DNA from: Gammaproteobacteria bacterium
Lineage (GTDB): Bacteria; Pseudomonadota; Gammaproteobacteria; Pseudomonadales; Azotimanducaceae
Length of the DNA stretch: 39,454 bases
Direction: 5' to 3'
NCBI GenBank assembly: GCA_026706385.1
Contig: JAPOYV010000063.1
Coordinates: 1-39,454 of the forward strand
Part shown: piece after piece, positions 15,974 through 24,802 of the stretch
Numbering within the stretch: position 1 is the stretch's first letter
Layout of the letters: each line of letters starts with the position of its first letter
Program-made: the position numbers and the translations under genes
The notes under the pieces: generated by a model
The model's database searches: none
What the model was told of the DNA's origin: nothing
What the model saw: the letters and a program-made list of their open reading frames with translations, nothing else

Positions 15974-16488
15974 GGGCCGCTGTACTCCGATACCGCATCG
16001 GCCGTCCAGCGCTCGAAGTAGTCGGCGTAGCTGCGCCGAATCGCGAGGTCGAACGACTCGTCCTCGCCACCAGCGACCAGAGCCGTCGTTTTCGCGAACG
16101 CCGTTTGCACGCACCGCCCCGGACCGAATGTCCGCCGGTCGAAATCGTAGGGACAAGCTTTCATCAAAAGCTCCGCCGCCGCCGGCCCGCGCAGCTTGTA
16201 GCGCACATAGCCCGCACTCACGTCGACCACGGCACCCGCGCCGTCGAGCGCCCTGCGCAGGCGGGCTTCGAGTTCGTCTTCGGTGCCCGCGTTCACCGCC
16301 ACCAGCCACTCGCCCGGCGCGAGCCAGTAGACCACCACGCCGGCACCAGCCGCGTAGGTACACGGCGTTTCCGGCAACGCAAGGCCAATCACCTGCCCCA
16401 CGCCCGTCGTTTCTGTCGCCCCTGTCGGCAGGCGCAGGTTGAGCAGACCGCAAGCAGGCAGCTTCATGAGAACCACGCCGTCAGGCAT
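15970..16488 (-). CDS. soxG: Sarcosine oxidase gamma subunit
   Basis: A 172-residue protein with the SoxG pattern: LLNLRLP near the N-terminus, APGEWLVAV (compare 'LGPDEWLLLA'), then VVDVSAGYVRYKLRGPAAAELLMKACPYDF (compare 'vvDvSdrr..l.lsGp.A..lLa.gcplDl') and the C-terminal DLAIRRSYADYFERWTADA (compare 'f.l.v.RSfA.ylw..L.dA'). It is the smallest FAD/FMN-side structural subunit of heterotetrameric sarcosine oxidase and contacts the alpha-subunit T-protein-like domain. It overlaps soxA by 8 nt and the next gene by 4 nt, so expression is coupled. Confidence 0.92.
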   Translation of the reverse strand: MPDGVVLMKLPACGLLNLRLPTGATETTGVGQVIGLALPETPCTYAAGAGVVVYWLAPGEWLVAVNAGTEDELEARLRRALDGAGAVVDVSAGYVRYKLRGPAAAELLMKACPYDFDRRTFGPGRCVQTAFAKTTALVAGGEDESFDLAIRRSYADYFERWTADAVSEYSGP

Positions 16489-19483
16489 TCTGCCGCTCGC
16501 CGTCGGGATCGTAGAACACCGGGTCGACCACCTCGGCTGCGAGCACGGCGCCGTTGTCGAGGGGGCAATGCACCGTTTCGCCGAGACGACCGCGACCGCC
16601 TTTCAGCATCGCGAGCGCTATGGACCGTTTGAGCGTAGCACTGAAGTAGCTCGACGTGACGAAACCACGCATGGGCACGCGGCCGGACCGCATGCGGTCG
16701 ACGTCGGCGACAATCTGCGCGCCTTCCGGGATCACCGTGGCAGGTTCGACAGTGCGCAGGCCGACCAGCTGCAAACGGTCGGCGCGCTGGTAGTCGGCGA
16801 GCGCCAACGACCGTTCGCCGACGAATCCGTGCCGCTTGCCGTGGCGCACCGCCCAGTCAAGGCCCATGTCGTGTGGCGTCATCGAGCCGTCCGTGTCCTG
16901 GCCGACGATGATGAAACCTTTTTCGGCTCGCAGCACGTGCATGGTCTCGGTCCCATAGGGCGTGATTCCATCTGCCGAACCGGCCGCCATCAGCGCCTCC
17001 CACACGGCAACCGCCTGCCCGGCGGCGACGTTGACTTCGAAGGACAGCTCGCCGCTGAAGCTTATGCGCAAGACGCGCGCACGCACACCGGCCACGTGCC
17101 CTTCGCGATAGGCCATGAACGGGAACGCGACCGGCCCGAGGTCGATGTCCGAGCACACGCGCCCCAAGACCTCGCGGGCCTTCGGGCCGACCACGGCCGC
17201 GGTCGCCCAATGGTCCGTTACGGAGGTGAGGTGGACGTCGAGGTCCGGCCACTCGGTCTGGCGCCACAGCTCGAGCCACGCGAGAACGGCCTCGGCGTTG
17301 CCGGTCGTCGTGTGCATTAGGTAGCGCTCGTCGTCGAGCCGGACGGTGACGCCGTCGTCGAAGATCATGCCGTCGTCCTTCAGCATCACCCCGTAGCGAC
17401 ACCGGCCGACGCCGAGCCTGAGGAACCCGCCGGCGTAGATTCTGTCGAGGAACCGCGCGGCATCCCGGCCCTGCACGTCGATCTTGCCGAGCGTCGACGC
17501 GTCCATCATGGCCACGCTGGTTCGGGCCGCGATGCACTCCCGTACCACCGCGGCGTCCATGTCCTCGCCGGGTTGCGGGTAGTAGCGTGGTCGCTTCCAC
17601 CGTCCGACATCCTCCCAGACGGCGCCCCGTGCCTCGTGCCACGCGTGCATGGGTGTATGACGTTCCGGGTCGAAGAGGCCGCCGACATCGCGGCCGGCGA
17701 TGGCGCCGAACGTGGCGGGCGTATAGGCGGGACGGAACATCGTCGTGCCCACCTCGCCGATCTCGCGGCCCAAGGTGCGGGCCAGGATGGCGATGCCGTT
17801 GACGTTGCCGAGCTTGCCCTGGTCCGTGCCGAACCCCAGGGCGGTGTAGCGCTTGGCATGCTCGACGGACTCGTAGCCTTCGCGGGCGGCCAGCTCGATG
17901 TCGGCGGCGGTGACATCGAGCTGCAGATCCACGAACTGCGGTGGCGCACGGCTCGTACGGCGCAGGTGCGGAATCACGAACAGGGCTTGCTGGGCGTCCT
18001 GCGTCGCTTCGTCCGTCCTCGGCCACTCGTACTCGTCGGTCGCGAAACCCGCCGCCTCGGCCGCGGACGCGGCGGCAGTCGCGCCCTGCGCCAGGCACGC
18101 CTCCACGGTCGCAGCGCCGGTAACGGCCCCCGCGCAGTGCAAGCCACGCCGCTGCCCGGCAACGAAGCCAACGGCCTCGTCGCTCCACACCGGACGCGTG
18201 CCCAACTGGGAACTCAAGTGCACCGCCGGATTCCAGCCGCCCGCGCAGGCAATCAGATCGCAGTCGATCCTTCGCGCCACGCCCGTCACCGCAACACCCG
18301 CCGGGTCCAGGGGCGCCACGCGCGCGGCCCGCACACGCGCATGCCCCACCGCTTCGATCACCCCATGGCCTGCGAGTACGGGGATGCCGGCCTCACGCAC
18401 GGCCCGCGGCAGTTCTCCGCTAGGATCGACCCGCGTGTCCGCCACGGCGACCACCTCGCGGCCGGCCCGCTGCCAATCCAACGCCGTTTGGTAACCCCCG
18501 TCGTTGTTTGTCGCCAGAAGGAGCCGTTCGCCGGGCGCGACGCCAAAGCGGTTCACGTAGCACGACACGGCCGACGCCAGCATGACCCCCGGGAGGTCGT
18601 TGTTCGCGAAAACGAGCGGACGCTCGATCGCCCCGGCCGCGAGCACGACCTCCCTGGCACGCACGCGATGCAGGCGCTGTCGTACCCGGGAACCGGTCGT
18701 CGACGGCCTATGGTCGGCGCAACGCTCCAACACCGTCAGGAAGCTGTGGTCGTAGAGACCAACGACGGTGCTTCGGGGCAGCATGACGACGTCCTCGAAC
18801 GTTCGCAATTCGCGCACGGCGTCGACCACCCATTCAGCAGCCGGTCGATTGTCGATGTGCATTGCCGAGGACAGCAAACTGCCGCCGAACGCATCCTGCT
18901 CGTCGGCGATGACGACCCGGGCACCGGACCGCGCCGCCACCAAAGCCGCGGCCAATCCGGCTGGCCCGGCGCCGACCACCATCACGTCGGAATGCCGGTT
19001 CAGCTTGTCGTAGCGGTCCGGGTCCGCGCCTTGCGGCACCGTCCCCAGACCGGCGCCGCGACGCAGGACCTGCTCCCAGAACCGCCACAGAATGGGCGGG
19101 GCCATGAGCATCTTGTAGTAGAACCCCGCGGGCAGCACACGTCGTACGGCATCGATCAGGCCGCGCAAGCCGTGCGCTGCTGAACTGGCGCCGACCAGAC
19201 CGTCGTAGAGTTCAACCTGCGTCGCGCGCTGATTGGGCAAGGCGTGGGTTCCGGTGCCGACTTGCACGATGGCATTGGGCTCCTCGGCACCGCTGCCGAC
19301 GACGCCGCGCGGACGACCGAACTTGAAGCTGCGGGCAACCACATCGACGCCATTGGCGAGCAGAGCGGATGCGAGCGTGTCGCCGCGCAGACCCTGGTAG
19401 GTCCGACCGTCGAACGTGAAGGAAATAGGCGACGTGCGGTCGACCCGGCCACCGCCGGGCAACCGGCGCGGTTGACCTGTCAT
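16481..19483 (-). CDS. soxA: Sarcosine oxidase alpha subunit
   Basis: A 1000-residue protein, the expected length for SoxA. The N-terminal region ~18-90 resembles a ferredoxin-like 2Fe-2S-type fold without cluster Cys (FTFDGRTYQGLRGDTLASALLANG...SFKFGRPRG). An NAD(P)/FAD dinucleotide-binding domain begins at 166-180 (VMVVGAGPAGLAAALVAA). The pyridine-nucleotide-oxidoreductase middle includes LAAGAIERPLVFANNDLPGVM. GcvT-like folate-binding domains cover about 600-1000 (VAMMDASTLGKIDVQGRDAA, ISFSGELSFEVNV, YGTETMHVLRAEKGFI). The complex oxidises sarcosine to glycine, H2O2 and 5,10-methylene-THF. The start is ATG 19483, which overlaps the soxD stop (ATGA); further upstream sequence is soxD in another frame. 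Confidence 0.96.
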   Translation of the reverse strand: MTGQPRRLPGGGRVDRTSPISFTFDGRTYQGLRGDTLASALLANGVDVVARSFKFGRPRGVVGSGAEEPNAIVQVGTGTHALPNQRATQVELYDGLVGASSAAHGLRGLIDAVRRVLPAGFYYKMLMAPPILWRFWEQVLRRGAGLGTVPQGADPDRYDKLNRHSDVMVVGAGPAGLAAALVAARSGARVVIADEQDAFGGSLLSSAMHIDNRPAAEWVVDAVRELRTFEDVVMLPRSTVVGLYDHSFLTVLERCADHRPSTTGSRVRQRLHRVRAREVVLAAGAIERPLVFANNDLPGVMLASAVSCYVNRFGVAPGERLLLATNNDGGYQTALDWQRAGREVVAVADTRVDPSGELPRAVREAGIPVLAGHGVIEAVGHARVRAARVAPLDPAGVAVTGVARRIDCDLIACAGGWNPAVHLSSQLGTRPVWSDEAVGFVAGQRRGLHCAGAVTGAATVEACLAQGATAAASAAEAAGFATDEYEWPRTDEATQDAQQALFVIPHLRRTSRAPPQFVDLQLDVTAADIELAAREGYESVEHAKRYTALGFGTDQGKLGNVNGIAILARTLGREIGEVGTTMFRPAYTPATFGAIAGRDVGGLFDPERHTPMHAWHEARGAVWEDVGRWKRPRYYPQPGEDMDAAVVRECIAARTSVAMMDASTLGKIDVQGRDAARFLDRIYAGGFLRLGVGRCRYGVMLKDDGMIFDDGVTVRLDDERYLMHTTTGNAEAVLAWLELWRQTEWPDLDVHLTSVTDHWATAAVVGPKAREVLGRVCSDIDLGPVAFPFMAYREGHVAGVRARVLRISFSGELSFEVNVAAGQAVAVWEALMAAGSADGITPYGTETMHVLRAEKGFIIVGQDTDGSMTPHDMGLDWAVRHGKRHGFVGERSLALADYQRADRLQLVGLRTVEPATVIPEGAQIVADVDRMRSGRVPMRGFVTSSYFSATLKRSIALAMLKGGRGRLGETVHCPLDNGAVLAAEVVDPVFYDPDGERQNA

Positions 19484-19767
19484 GGTGGGGGTTTGCCTAC
19501 GAGGGGTTCCCGCTCCCCGATCGGGTAGACGGCCAGAACGTCGTAGCTCACGGTATCGCGGACGACGTTGAAGTAGCGACGGCAGCCCGCCGTGTGCACC
19601 CACATCTCACGGTGCCGGCCTTGGGGGTTCGACCGGAAGTACAGGTAGTCGGCCCACTCGGCATCGGTAACACCGGGCGCGGGACGTTGAATGTGGGCCT
19701 CGCCGGCGTAGTCGAATTCCTCTTCGCTACGCCCTTCGAGGCAGTGTGGGCACTGCAACAGCAGCAT
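19480..19767 (-). CDS. soxD: Sarcosine oxidase delta subunit
   Basis: A 95-residue protein starting MLLLQCPHCLEGRSEEEF. The start is fixed by the family: Cys6, Cys9, His58 and Cys62 stand where the zinc ligands of characterised SoxD lie (Cys6, Cys9, His59, Cys63). Further signature parts are YAGEAHIQRP, WADYLYFRSNPQGRHREMW and HTAGCRRYFNVVRDT. GTG 19782 is an in-frame alternative but would shift the Cys positions. It lies 107 nt after the soxB stop and its own stop overlaps soxA by 4 nt. Confidence 0.93.
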   Translation of the reverse strand: MLLLQCPHCLEGRSEEEFDYAGEAHIQRPAPGVTDAEWADYLYFRSNPQGRHREMWVHTAGCRRYFNVVRDTVSYDVLAVYPIGEREPLVGKPPP

Positions 19768-19874
19768 GTCGGCGCACCGCACCGTGTCGTCGAACGAGTG
19801 TGGGCGAGATGCCGCGACCGGTGCAAGACCCGCGGGCCACGTCGACAGCAGTTCCGTTACGGCACCGCGACCCG

Positions 19875-21125
19875 TCAGTGCGCGACGCCAGCGGCACCGT
19901 GTTCGTCAATCAGGGCGCCTCGCTCGAACCGCGACAGGGCGAACGGCGCGGCCAACGGATGCGGCCGGTCATGGGCAATGGTGTCCGCGAACACGTAGCC
20001 CGACCCCGGCGTGGACTTGAAACCGCCGGTCCCCCAGCCGCAGTTGAAATAGAGCCCACCCACCGGCGTCTTCCCGATGATGGGGCAGGCATCCGGGCAG
20101 ATGTCGACTATGCCACCCCACTGCCGGTTCATCCGTACGCGGCTGAACGCGGGGAACAACTCGCAAACGGCTGCCAACGAGTGCTCGATGATGTGGAAGG
20201 AACCGCGCTGGCCATAGCCTGTGTAGGCGTCGGCGCCGGCCCCGATCACGAGGTCGCCCTTGTCCGCTTGGCTGATGTAGCAGTGCACGGCATTGGACAT
20301 CACCACCGTGTCCAGGCATGGCTTCAAGGGTTCCGAGACGAGCGCCTGCAGCGGCCGAGACTCGATGGGCAGGCGCAACCCGGCCATTGCCGCGAGCACT
20401 CCCGAGTGGCCGGCCACCACGCAGGCCACCTTGCGCGCCGCAATGAATCCGCGCGCGGTTTCCACGCCCGCGACGTGCTTCCCCTCGACGCGGATGCCGG
20501 TTACCGGCGTCTGCTGGATCAGATCCACGCCGAGAGCGTCCGCCGCGCGGGCGTAACCCCACGCCACCGCATCGTGCCGTGCCACGCCACCGCGCGGCTG
20601 CCACGATGCGCCGAGGACCGGATAGCGGGCGTCGGGCGAACAGTTCAACAGGGGCACCCGCGCCTCGAGTTCAGCCGGACCCAGCACTTCGCCATCGATG
20701 CCGTTCAGCCGGTTGGCGTTGACGCGCCGCTCGATGTCGCGCATTTCCTGCAGGGTGTGGCCGAGATTGAGCACGCCGCGCGGGCTGAACATGACGTTGA
20801 AGTTGAGCTCGCGGGACAGGTCCGGCCACAGCTCGAGAGCGAAGTCATAGAGCCGTGCCGCCTCGTCGCGCAGGTAGTTCGAGCGCACGATGGTGGTGTT
20901 GCGGCCCGTGTTGCCTCCGCCCAGCCAGCCCTTCTCGACGACCGCGACGTCGGTGATGCCGTGTACCTTGGCGAGATAGTAGGCGGTCGCAAGACCGTGG
21001 CCGCCGCCACCGACGACCACCACGTCGTAGGACGACCTCGGCTCGGCGTCGCGCCATGCCCGAGGCCAATCCTCGTGGTGGTGCAACGCGTGTTTCAGGA
21101 GACCGAATAGGGAGTATCTCTCCAC
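19875..21125 (-). CDS. soxB: Sarcosine oxidase beta subunit
   Basis: A 416-residue protein with the family N-terminus [12 protein letters not shown]...W, which sets the GTG start at 21125. FAD-binding motif [18 protein letters not shown] lies at ~35-52, then [25 protein letters not shown], typical of SoxB. The segment [18 protein letters not shown] contains His184, in the region where SoxB carries the covalent FMN His. The C-terminal [37 protein letters not shown] and [18 protein letters not shown] complete the DAO fold and the sarcosine site. It is first in the operon soxBDAG. The divergent BCCT transporter gene begins 145 nt away, so control of uptake and oxidation is probably shared in this gap. 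Confidence 0.95.
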   Translation of the reverse strand: MERYSLFGLLKHALHHHEDWPRAWRDAEPRSSYDVVVVGGGGHGLATAYYLAKVHGITDVAVVEKGWLGGGNTGRNTTIVRSNYLRDEAARLYDFALELWPDLSRELNFNVMFSPRGVLNLGHTLQEMRDIERRVNANRLNGIDGEVLGPAELEARVPLLNCSPDARYPVLGASWQPRGGVARHDAVAWGYARAADALGVDLIQQTPVTGIRVEGKHVAGVETARGFIAARKVACVVAGHSGVLAAMAGLRLPIESRPLQALVSEPLKPCLDTVVMSNAVHCYISQADKGDLVIGAGADAYTGYGQRGSFHIIEHSLAAVCELFPAFSRVRMNRQWGGIVDICPDACPIIGKTPVGGLYFNCGWGTGGFKSTPGSGYVFADTIAHDRPHPLAAPFALSRFERGALIDEHGAAGVAH

Positions 21126-21270
21126 TTGACGAACCTGTTTTGCGCCGAGTGTGTCTGAAGCCGTGCCTCGCCGGCAAGGCCGTGGACGCGGCCCGCACGG
21201 GTGCGGGACGCGTACGCCCGGCACCCAATCTGTTACGCTCGATCCATGCTGGAGCCGCACGGGAGGAGGC
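21126..21270. promoter_or_regulatory. Divergent control region of soxB and BCCT gene
   Basis: This 145-nt gap separates two genes transcribed away from each other, so it must hold promoters for both unless another gene lies upstream. It is less conserved-looking and contains several C/G-rich short repeats, but I see no -35/-10 pair that I would call with confidence on either strand. A purine-rich stretch GGGAGGAGG lies directly before the proposed TTG start of the transporter gene. Confidence 0.4.
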
Positions 21271-22821
21271 TTGGCAACCGGAGAGCAGTCGCTCGGTCCA
21301 GCCGCCATACGCGCCGTTCGCGAGACCCGCGAGGTGACCCTGGACCGACCCGTCTTCCTGATCAGTCTCGCCTGCGTCGTCGGTGCCGCCGTGCCGATGA
21401 TCCTCTACCCCGCAGCCGCCGGCGCGTTGGTCGACGCGGTCTATGCATGGATCGCGAGCACGCTGGGCCTCCTGTACCACTGGGCAACCATCTTCGCGAC
21501 GGTCTTCCTCGCCTGGCTGGCTTTCAGCCGGCACGGCAAGCGCGTGCTCGGCGATGGATCCAAGCCGGAATACGGCACCGTGAGTTGGGTGGGGATGCTG
21601 TTCTGCGCCGGCATCGGCTCTGGACTCCTCTACTGGTCAACGGCGGAGTGGGCCTCGTACATGGACCAACCGCCGTTCGGGGTCGCGCCGGGCAGCCCCG
21701 AGGCGCAGGAGTGGGCCGCCACCTACGGCATCTTCCACTGGGGACTGTCGGCGTGGTGCCTCTACTGCTTGCCCACCGTCGCGATCGCCTGGCCCTACTA
21801 CCGCTACCGGCTGCCCTATCTGCGCCTGTCGGGGGCGCTCACCGGACTGTTCGGTCGAGACTTCTCCAGCCGGCCGTGGGGACGTCTGGTCGACCTGCTG
21901 TTCATCATCGCCTTGATCGGCGGCACCGGCACCTCGCTCGGCCTCGCGACACCGATGCTCGGGGCGGTCGCCGGGAGGCTCTTCGGCATCGAGGCGTCGT
22001 TCGCGCTCACCCTCGTCATTGCCGGCGTGTGCGTGGCGCTCTTCGCGGTCAGCGTCTATCTCGGCCTGGAACGCGGCATTCGCCGCCTGTCCAACCTGAA
22101 CCTCGCGCTTGCCGGCGTATTCCTCGTCTGGGTCTTGGTGACCGGCCCGGCGATCTTCGCGCTGGAACTGGGCACATCCGCTATCGGGTTGATGCTGCAG
22201 GAGTTCCTGCGCATGAACACCTGGACCGACCCGATCCTGGAGACAGGCTTTACTGAGGACTGGACGGTCTTCTACTGGGCGTGGTGGATTGCCTACGGGC
22301 CGTTCATGGGCCTGTTCGTGACCAAGATCTCCCGCGGGCGGACGCTGCGCGCCGTGATCTTCGGGATGATCGGCTTCGGGTCCCTCGGCTGTGCCGTGTT
22401 CTATGTGATCTGGGGCAACAGCGTCATGTGGATGGACCTCAACCAGGGCATCGGTTTCCTGGAACTCGTCCGCAACGGCGAGACCGCACAGGCGATCGCC
22501 ATGGCGGTCGGCAGCCTCGCCGGCCAGCCCGTGCCACTCGCGATCTTCCTGGTGCTCGGCCTCGTTTTCGTGGCGACCACGTACGATTCAGCGTCGTACG
22601 CCATCGCCGCGTCGGCGACCCGCAACCTCACGCCCGGCACGCACCCATCGCGGTCCCATCGCGTGTTCTGGGCGTTCGCGCTCGCGCTGCTGCCGATCGC
22701 GCTCGTGGTGATCGGCACCTTGAACGCCGCCCGGTCCGCGACACTCGTGGTTTCCCTGCCACTCCTGGCCGTTGGCGTGCTCATGGTCGTGTCGCTGCTA
22801 CGCGCCCTGCGCACCGCCTGA
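21271..22821 (+). CDS. BCCT-family (betaine/choline/carnitine) transporter
   Basis: About 516 residues with 12 predicted membrane segments. Family marks: [20 protein letters not shown] (TM3-type glycine stretch followed by the Trp/Glu region), [21 protein letters not shown], and the BCCT signature [20 protein letters not shown] followed by [23 protein letters not shown] is the TM11-type motif. BCCT carriers import quaternary ammonium compounds by Na+ or H+ symport or by exchange. Given the divergent soxBDAG operon, the likely cargo is glycine betaine, dimethylglycine, sarcosine, carnitine or choline (inference). The start is uncertain: TTG 21271 has a purine-rich sequence just upstream (close spacing), and GTG 21334 is the alternative. 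The long osmosensing C-terminal tail of BetP is absent, which favours a nutrient role. Confidence 0.93.
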   Translation: MATGEQSLGPAAIRAVRETREVTLDRPVFLISLACVVGAAVPMILYPAAAGALVDAVYAWIASTLGLLYHWATIFATVFLAWLAFSRHGKRVLGDGSKPEYGTVSWVGMLFCAGIGSGLLYWSTAEWASYMDQPPFGVAPGSPEAQEWAATYGIFHWGLSAWCLYCLPTVAIAWPYYRYRLPYLRLSGALTGLFGRDFSSRPWGRLVDLLFIIALIGGTGTSLGLATPMLGAVAGRLFGIEASFALTLVIAGVCVALFAVSVYLGLERGIRRLSNLNLALAGVFLVWVLVTGPAIFALELGTSAIGLMLQEFLRMNTWTDPILETGFTEDWTVFYWAWWIAYGPFMGLFVTKISRGRTLRAVIFGMIGFGSLGCAVFYVIWGNSVMWMDLNQGIGFLELVRNGETAQAIAMAVGSLAGQPVPLAIFLVLGLVFVATTYDSASYAIAASATRNLTPGTHPSRSHRVFWAFALALLPIALVVIGTLNAARSATLVVSLPLLAVGVLMVVSLLRALRTA

Positions 22822-22858
22822 TAATCTGCCCCGGTGGGTCGTCGTGGGAGGCGACGCC

Positions 22859-23929
22859 ATGCCAGAGACTGACCGGGACTGCGCTAGCCAACCGTCGCGT
22901 CGCCATGGGATGACCGCGATCAGCCTTTTCGCGGGCGCTGGCGGAATGGACGTCGGCATCGGCCAAGCCGGTTTCCGCACGCTGTGTGCCATCGAAGCCG
23001 ACGCGTACTGCGGCGCCACGCTGCGGCGGAACCAACCACGAAAGGTGGTCTGGCAGGCCCACCCCAGCGTCATCGAGCCGGCGCGCGCCATGGCCGCCTT
23101 GGGCCTAAACAGCGGCGAACTGGCCTTGCTCGCCTGTGGACCGCCGACACGAGCGCTGCGAAGCAACGACCCCGCGCCCGAGCACGCTATTTTGGAAGTC
23201 GTGCGCTTCGCGCGCGTCTTCCAGCCGCGCGCGGTCTTCATCGAACAGCCGCCGGCGTTTCTGCCGATGCGCACATCGTCCGGCAATCACCTGCTGGAAG
23301 CGTTGCGCGCGCGGCTGGCCGAACTCGGCTACGACACGCACGCCGACATGCTCGACGCGAGCGCGCACGGCATCGCCCAACACCGGCGGCGAGCCGTTGT
23401 CGTCGCCGTGCCTACGGGCAGGCCCTTCGGGCTCGCGACCCTCGCCACAGGCCAGCCACCACGCACCGTCGGCGAGGCCTTCCAAGGCCTTCCCGCGCCG
23501 GCGCGGCCCGGCGACGCCGTCGCCCTGGCAAACCATGTCGACACCACGCCGGCTCGTGCCCGGGAGCGGATCGGCTACGTCCCCGAAGGTCTTTGGCTCG
23601 CCAAGTCCCCGAGGGTGCCCGCCGAGATCCTCGGACGATTGACGCGCAAGGACTCGACCAAGTTCCGTCGGCTGAGCCGATCCGTGGCCGCCCCGACCCT
23701 GCACGCCGACGAGGCACTCTTCCACCCGGTCGCCGATCGCTACATCACCCCACGCGAGGCCGCTCGCCTGCAGGGCTTCCCCGATCAGTACGTGTTCGAG
23801 GGGCCGATACTCGGCCGCACCGGGCGCGTGAAGCCGGTCGACCAGTACCGGCAGGTGGCGACCGCGGTACCGCCACCATTGGCGCGCTCCGTGGCGCGGG
23901 ACTTGCGGCGCATCGTCACAGCCCGATAG
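22859..23929 (+). CDS. C5-cytosine DNA methyltransferase homologue, catalytic Cys replaced
   Basis: A 356-residue protein with the order of C5-cytosine methyltransferase motifs. Motif I ISLFAGAGGMDVGIGQAG lies at 21-38, and motif II is AIEADAYCGATLRRN. Motif IV is LLACGPPTRALR at 91-101, where the universal PPC (nucleophile Cys) reads PPT (Thr97). In motif VI the usual ENV appears as EQP (129-131). Motif VIII is QHRRRAVVVAV and motif X is QYRQVATAVPPPLARSVARDL. SAM-binding parts look intact, but base attack would need the missing Cys; Cys93 is four residues away. A GGGAGG Shine-Dalgarno motif sits 7 nt before the chosen ATG. No restriction endonuclease gene is adjacent. It may be a non-catalytic DNA or RNA binder or a repurposed enzyme. 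Confidence 0.82.
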   Translation: MPETDRDCASQPSRRHGMTAISLFAGAGGMDVGIGQAGFRTLCAIEADAYCGATLRRNQPRKVVWQAHPSVIEPARAMAALGLNSGELALLACGPPTRALRSNDPAPEHAILEVVRFARVFQPRAVFIEQPPAFLPMRTSSGNHLLEALRARLAELGYDTHADMLDASAHGIAQHRRRAVVVAVPTGRPFGLATLATGQPPRTVGEAFQGLPAPARPGDAVALANHVDTTPARARERIGYVPEGLWLAKSPRVPAEILGRLTRKDSTKFRRLSRSVAAPTLHADEALFHPVADRYITPREAARLQGFPDQYVFEGPILGRTGRVKPVDQYRQVATAVPPPLARSVARDLRRIVTAR

Positions 23930-23960
23930 GGATGTCGGCGTTCGCCGGTGTACGGCGGAC

Positions 23961-23990
23961 GAACTTTTCGGGCTCTCGCGTCACTATGTA
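23961..23990 (+). promoter_or_regulatory. Possible promoter before zinc-finger/sigma gene pair
   Basis: GAACTT (23961-23966) is identical to the -35 box preferred by RpoE-type ECF sigma factors. It is followed after 14 nt by TCACTA and after 18 nt by TATGTA. It lies in the only sizeable gap upstream of two genes, the second of which is an ECF sigma factor, a class that often activates its own transcription. The match is short and the -10 element is not a clean consensus. Confidence 0.28.
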
Positions 23991-24015
23991 GTCAATGCCA
24001 AGAGGAGCTTGCGCC

Positions 24016-24768
24016 ATGGCCGAACCCACCACCCAGACGCCGCCGGGATGGCACGTCGCGGGCAGCGCTCGCACGGCCTATGTGGCCGGCGTCGACCCCA
24101 ACGTCAGGATGCGCGGTAAGCCGAGCGGCTACCTGAAGTCGACCAGGCGGAAGGTCGATGGCTTTGGCACGCTTATGCAGGACATCGCTCCCGGCAATTA
24201 CGCCGGTGGCCGCATCCGCGTCTCCTGCCACCTCAAGACGTTGAACGTGAGTGCCTGGGCCGGGCTGTGGGTGCGCGTCGACCGCGGGCAGGGCGAGTCG
24301 CCGATCGCCTTCGACAACATGGAGGACCGCGGGATCAAGGGGACGACCGACTGGACCGAGTGCGTAGTGGTGCTCGACGTCGGCGAACGCGCAAGCAACA
24401 TCGCTTTCGGCGTGCTCTTGAGCGGTACGGGGACGGTCTGGATCGACCAGATGCGGTTCGAGTCGGTGGACTTAAGCGTGCCGGTGACCAGTCCGCCCGC
24501 CTATCGGGAGACGCCGCGAAACCTCGACTTCGCGGAAGTGCCGATGGCCGCCAAGCCCGACGAGGCAGCCGAGACGTCGGCCAAAGAACGCAGGGCGGTC
24601 AGCGAGATGCTCAAGGCCGTTGTAGGGAAACGCCGGCAAGACGACCTCCGCTGCTCGTTTTGCCACAAGTCGGCCAGCGACGTGAAGAAGCTCATCGCCG
24701 GCAATCACGTGCATATCTGCGACGAATGCGTCGACTTGTGTGTGCAAATCATCGCCGAGAGCTCTTGA
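24016..24768 (+). CDS. Beta-sandwich domain fused to ClpX-type C4 zinc finger
   Basis: A 250-residue, two-part protein. Residues ~10-155 form a beta-rich, carbohydrate-binding-module-like domain: [58 protein letters not shown] and [22 protein letters not shown]. This arrangement is common in stand-alone bacterial proteins and some regulators. After a ~45-residue linker, residues 209-248 are a ClpX N-terminal zinc finger: [30 protein letters not shown], with Cys213, Cys216, Cys235 and Cys238. No ATPase follows, so it is not ClpX. In ClpX this finger recognises substrates and adaptors. AGAGGAG at 24001-24007 precedes ATG 24016 by 8 nt. It lies 34 nt upstream of a sigma-factor gene and could act in the same regulatory unit. 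Confidence 0.82.
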   Translation: MAEPTTQTPPGWHVAGSARTAYVAGVDPNVRMRGKPSGYLKSTRRKVDGFGTLMQDIAPGNYAGGRIRVSCHLKTLNVSAWAGLWVRVDRGQGESPIAFDNMEDRGIKGTTDWTECVVVLDVGERASNIAFGVLLSGTGTVWIDQMRFESVDLSVPVTSPPAYRETPRNLDFAEVPMAAKPDEAAETSAKERRAVSEMLKAVVGKRRQDDLRCSFCHKSASDVKKLIAGNHVHICDECVDLCVQIIAESS

Positions 24769-24802
24769 GTCCAGGTGCCCGGGACGGCACAGGCCCACTT
24801 CG

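Noticed and set aside
17573-19183. A 536-codon + strand ORF opposite soxA
   Set aside because: Antisense shadow of a well-supported soxA; His/Arg/Gly-rich with no motif.
22859-23929. Restriction-modification system
   Set aside because: No endonuclease gene is adjacent and the methyltransferase lacks its catalytic Cys.
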